From Propionibacteriaceae bacterium (lineage in GTDB: Bacteria > Actinomycetota > Actinomycetes > Propionibacteriales > Propionibacteriaceae), in contig JAITSW010000023.1 in NCBI GenBank assembly GCA_031287505.1, positions 1 to 8,161 on the forward strand: DNA of 8,161 bases. Direction: 5' to 3'. The notes below the pieces were generated by a model that saw only the letters and a program-made list of their open reading frames with translations, did not search any database and had not been told where the DNA came from. Positions 6,066-8,161 of the stretch are shown here, one piece after another (the first letter of the stretch is position 1; each line of letters starts with the position of its first letter). Position numbers and translations under genes: made by a program.

Positions 6066-6551
6066 CTAGCGTGCCAAGAGCGACTTGCGGTAGACGGCAT
6101 CGTCTTGAAAGCGGGAATACCGCGTCCCTTCGGCGTCGACCCACTCGTAGGCCGTCTCAAAATGGTCGCCGGTAGGACGGTAGTCAAAGCTGATGTACGT
6201 CGGAATGGCGTCAGGATCATTGGGATTAATGCGTAGGAACACCTCGACGAACCCGAGCTTCGCAGATTGTTGCTCCATATAGTGCGTCAATGCCCGCGCC
6301 GCGCCCTTTCGCCGATGCTCCGGATAGACCCACAGACTCTTCAGTTCTGGTGCGAGGGGGTTGTCGGCACTGCAATCCAGCACGCAGGTACCTACCAGGG
6401 TCTCTTCGTCAAAGGCCACGGCTAGGTAGTAGTCGCCGGCCTGCTGGCGTTCAAAATGCTGTTCCGCGAAGCGGGCGTTTGGATGGGCTTCATGGACCTT
6501 GAGAGTTGGAATGTCTTCGACGCTTGCTAAACGCACTTGGATATCAGTCAT
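6066..6551 (-). CDS. GNAT-family N-acetyltransferase, substrate unknown
   Basis: From the ATG at 6551 the product is 161 residues with the GNAT fold order: a first strand and helix (MTDIQVRLASVEDIPTL, 1-17), central strands YYLAVAFDEETLVGTCVLD (41-59), and motif A LKSLWVYPEHRRKGAARAL (70-88). RRKGAA at 80-85 is the acetyl-CoA pyrophosphate-binding R/QxxGxG/A loop. FVEVFLRINP then forms the next strand (101-110), and a C-terminal GDHFETAYEW region follows. The ATG at 6554 is also in frame, but AGGGGA spaces better to 6551. Starts upstream to 6686 would run through the pntB terminator and encode residues unlike the family. A weak -10-like TATACC lies at 6621-6626 on this strand. The gene has its own leader after the pntB terminator and converges on ribF. 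Nothing visible indicates a small-molecule or protein substrate. Confidence 0.85.
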   Translation of the reverse strand: MTDIQVRLASVEDIPTLKVHEAHPNARFAEQHFERQQAGDYYLAVAFDEETLVGTCVLDCSADNPLAPELKSLWVYPEHRRKGAARALTHYMEQQSAKLGFVEVFLRINPNDPDAIPTYISFDYRPTGDHFETAYEWVDAEGTRYSRFQDDAVYRKSLLAR

Positions 6552-6646
6552 CATTTCCCCTGCTTGCCGACTACCGCTGATCCCATTGTGTCGAATACCG
6601 GGGGATATCGCTAGCCGAAAGGTATAAGGGGACGCCGTGTGCTTGT

Positions 6647-6685
6647 TAAAAGGCTGTGGGGTCTGGCCAGAGCCCAGACCCCACA
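6647..6685 (-). terminator. Intrinsic terminator of pntB
   Basis: On the minus strand a perfect 12-bp stem (6674-6685 with 6655-6666, TGTGGGGTCTGG and its complement) encloses a 7-nt loop and is followed by GCC and four T residues (6650-6647). It starts 11 nt past the pntB stop codon. This is a standard Rho-independent terminator and separates pntB from the downstream acetyltransferase gene. Confidence 0.85.
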
Positions 6686-6696
6686 AACTAGTCGTA

Positions 6697-8161
6697 CTAG
6701 ACGAGTGTCTTCAGGGCTGCGATCACGTGGGACACGGCCTCTTGCGCGCTGCCGTAGAGCATCGAGGTGTTCTCAGCGAAGAAGAGCTTGTTCTGGATGC
6801 CGGAGTAGCCGGTGCCCTTGCCGCGTTTGATGACGACGCACTGACCGGCTTGATCGGCATTCAGGATAGGCATACCGAAAATCGGGGAGGACTTGTCGGT
6901 GCGGGCGGCGGGGTTTACCACGTCGTTCGCACCAATGACCAAGGCAACATCGATATTCGGGAAGTCTTCGTTGATCTCTTCCATGTCGAAGATCATGTCG
7001 TAAGGCACGCCGGCTTCGGCGAGCAGTACGTTCATGTGGCCGGGCATACGGCCGGCCACCGGGTGAATGGCGAACAGTACCTCCACATCCGCGTCTTCGA
7101 GGATCTTCGTCATTTCCCAGACCTTGTGTTGGGCACCGGCAACAGCCATACCGTAACCGGGAATGATGGCGACCTTCTCGGCGTAGCGCATTGCCGCTGC
7201 CACTGAGGAGGCGTCGATTTCCTTCATCGTGCCCAGGTCTTCGTCGCTGCCCGCTTGGGCTTCGCCGGTGATCGGGGTGAAGATGACATTGGTGATCGGG
7301 CGGTTCATCGCCTTGGCCATGAGTTGGGTGAGCAAGGTGCCGGAGGCTCCGACGACGATACCGGCGATGATGAGTGCCGGGTTGTTGAGCACGTAGCCCT
7401 CAAAGCCAACAGCCAAGCCGGTGAACGCGTTTAGCAGCGAGATGACTACGGGCATGTCTGCGCCGCCAATCGGGCCTACCAAAACAACACCCAAAACCAA
7501 TACCAAGAGGTAGAAGATGATGAGAAGGACAATGTTGGTGGGCTGCCAGACTATTGCGGCACCAAGGGCAACCGCGACTAGGGCCACAGCTAGATTAACG
7601 TAGTTCTGGTTCTTGCCGAACGGGGCGAAGGGCTTCTTCATCAGGCCTTGCAGCTTCATGAAAGCAACCACCGAGCCGGAGAATGCGACTGAACCGATGA
7701 GTGAGCCGAGCACGGCAAGCACCGTGACGATCGGATTCGTCAAGATCTGCGGTAGTTCTTCGGCATTTGGGTTGGCCGAGAAGACAGCCACAGCACCGAA
7801 GAATTCAACAGCTGCGATGAGGGCAGCGGCGCCGCCGCCCATGCCGTTGTAGACGGCAACCATCTGCGGCATATCGGTCATCTTGACGACTTTGCCCAGA
7901 TACGCGGCAATACCGCCGCCGATCACAATGGCCACCACTATCAGGATTAGGTTGAGCCAACGTTCGCCGGCGAACAGTACTGGCGCGGAAAACAGCGGGT
8001 TCTTTTCGCTGAAGAGTTCGCCGGGAATGAAGAACGTGACAACGGTCGCCAAGACCATGCCATAGCCGGCCCGCTTCATGCCCTTAGAGGCAGTGACGGG
8101 GGACGACATGGCCTTGAGGCCAACGATGAAGCGAAAAGCCGCCACCAAGTAGCAGGCGCTA
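6697..8161 (-). CDS. pntB: NAD(P) transhydrogenase subunit beta, 5' end cut by window edge
   Basis: PntB is the membrane and NADP(H)-binding subunit of the proton-translocating transhydrogenase, which reduces NADP+ with NADH at the expense of the proton gradient. The 487 residues in the window show about nine hydrophobic segments, with GGADMPVV and VVGASGTLL in the membrane domain. Domain III carries the NADP-binding motif PGYGMAVAGAQ (from in-window residue 334), IHPVAGRMPGHMNVLLAEA, VIGANDVVNPAA (408-419) and GTGYSGIQNKLFF. A TTG at 8148 could be taken as the start, but the four codons before it (Ser-Ala-Cys-Tyr) continue the alignment with known N-termini (E. coli has AAYIVAA where this has ACYLVAA), so the true start lies beyond 8161. 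The expected pntA-type partners would be upstream, outside the window. The His of the E. coli proton path (His91) is Asn here, in VYNGMGG. Confidence 0.96.
   Translation of the reverse strand, partial: SACYLVAAFRFIVGLKAMSSPVTASKGMKRAGYGMVLATVVTFFIPGELFSEKNPLFSAPVLFAGERWLNLILIVVAIVIGGGIAAYLGKVVKMTDMPQMVAVYNGMGGGAAALIAAVEFFGAVAVFSANPNAEELPQILTNPIVTVLAVLGSLIGSVAFSGSVVAFMKLQGLMKKPFAPFGKNQNYVNLAVALVAVALGAAIVWQPTNIVLLIIFYLLVLVLGVVLVGPIGGADMPVVISLLNAFTGLAVGFEGYVLNNPALIIAGIVVGASGTLLTQLMAKAMNRPITNVIFTPITGEAQAGSDEDLGTMKEIDASSVAAAMRYAEKVAIIPGYGMAVAGAQHKVWEMTKILEDADVEVLFAIHPVAGRMPGHMNVLLAEAGVPYDMIFDMEEINEDFPNIDVALVIGANDVVNPAARTDKSSPIFGMPILNADQAGQCVVIKRGKGTGYSGIQNKLFFAENTSMLYGSAQEAVSHVIAALKTLV

Noticed and set aside
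5662..6144. Minus-strand 160-codon frame across the end of ribF and the gap
   Set aside because: It overlaps ribF and the acetyltransferase in other frames, has no ribosome-binding site and reads as atypical sequence.
6552..6686. N-terminal extension of the acetyltransferase to 6686
   Set aside because: It would be translated from within the pntB terminator hairpin and adds residues unlike the GNAT N-terminus. The ribosome-binding site AGGGGA fits ATG 6551.
6637..7206. Plus-strand 189-codon frame opposite pntB
   Set aside because: It is the antisense shadow of the well-conserved domain III of PntB and shows no recognisable domain.
8146..8148. TTG as the start of pntB
   Set aside because: Codons before it stay open to the window edge and align with known PntB N-termini, so the gene is truncated by the window rather than starting here.
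1..8161. CRISPR array, insertion sequence, tRNA, rRNA or defence system
   Set aside because: I looked for regular spaced repeats, transposase motifs, T-loop consensus sequences and unusual enzyme genes and saw none. All protein genes except the GNAT enzyme are recognisable housekeeping genes.

Overview
This 8.2 kb window comes from a high-GC Gram-positive bacterium, most likely an actinobacterium. The evidence is GC-rich coding with GTG starts at infB and ribF, an initiation factor IF2 whose long N-terminal extension is Ala/Pro-rich and then Gly/Arg-rich (typical of actinobacteria), and the gene order nusA-ylxR-infB-rbfA-truB-ribF. The truncated linkage (rbfA overlapping truB, with no nrnA-type phosphoesterase between them) and moderate GC would suit an Actinomycetaceae-like genome. 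The genus cannot be fixed from the sequence alone.

Positions 1-5823 (+ strand) hold a translation and RNA-maturation cluster: the last 29 codons of nusA, ylxR/rnpM, infB, rbfA, truB and ribF. NusA acts in transcription elongation, YlxR is an RNA-binding partner of RNase P, IF2 recruits initiator tRNA, RbfA matures the 30S subunit, TruB makes tRNA pseudouridine 55, and RibF makes FMN and FAD. A 166-nt gap before infB holds a probable promoter and a structured leader. The leader has a 5' hairpin, two overlapping mini-ORFs (9 and 5 codons) and a hairpin that buries the infB Shine-Dalgarno sequence. A strong hairpin separates infB from rbfA. truB starts inside the end of rbfA. A second probable promoter lies before ribF.

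Positions 5824-6065 form a gap of about 240 nt between convergent genes. It begins, at the ribF stop codon itself, with a nested inverted-repeat structure of about 140 nt that I cannot assign to a known family.

Positions 6066-8161 (- strand) carry a GNAT-family acetyltransferase of unknown substrate. Upstream of it is pntB, the NADP-binding/membrane beta subunit of proton-translocating transhydrogenase, which runs off the right edge and ends at a clear intrinsic terminator. The pntA genes would be expected beyond the window.

Nearly all of the window is conserved housekeeping sequence. The parts most worth a second look are the infB leader and the inverted-repeat element after ribF.
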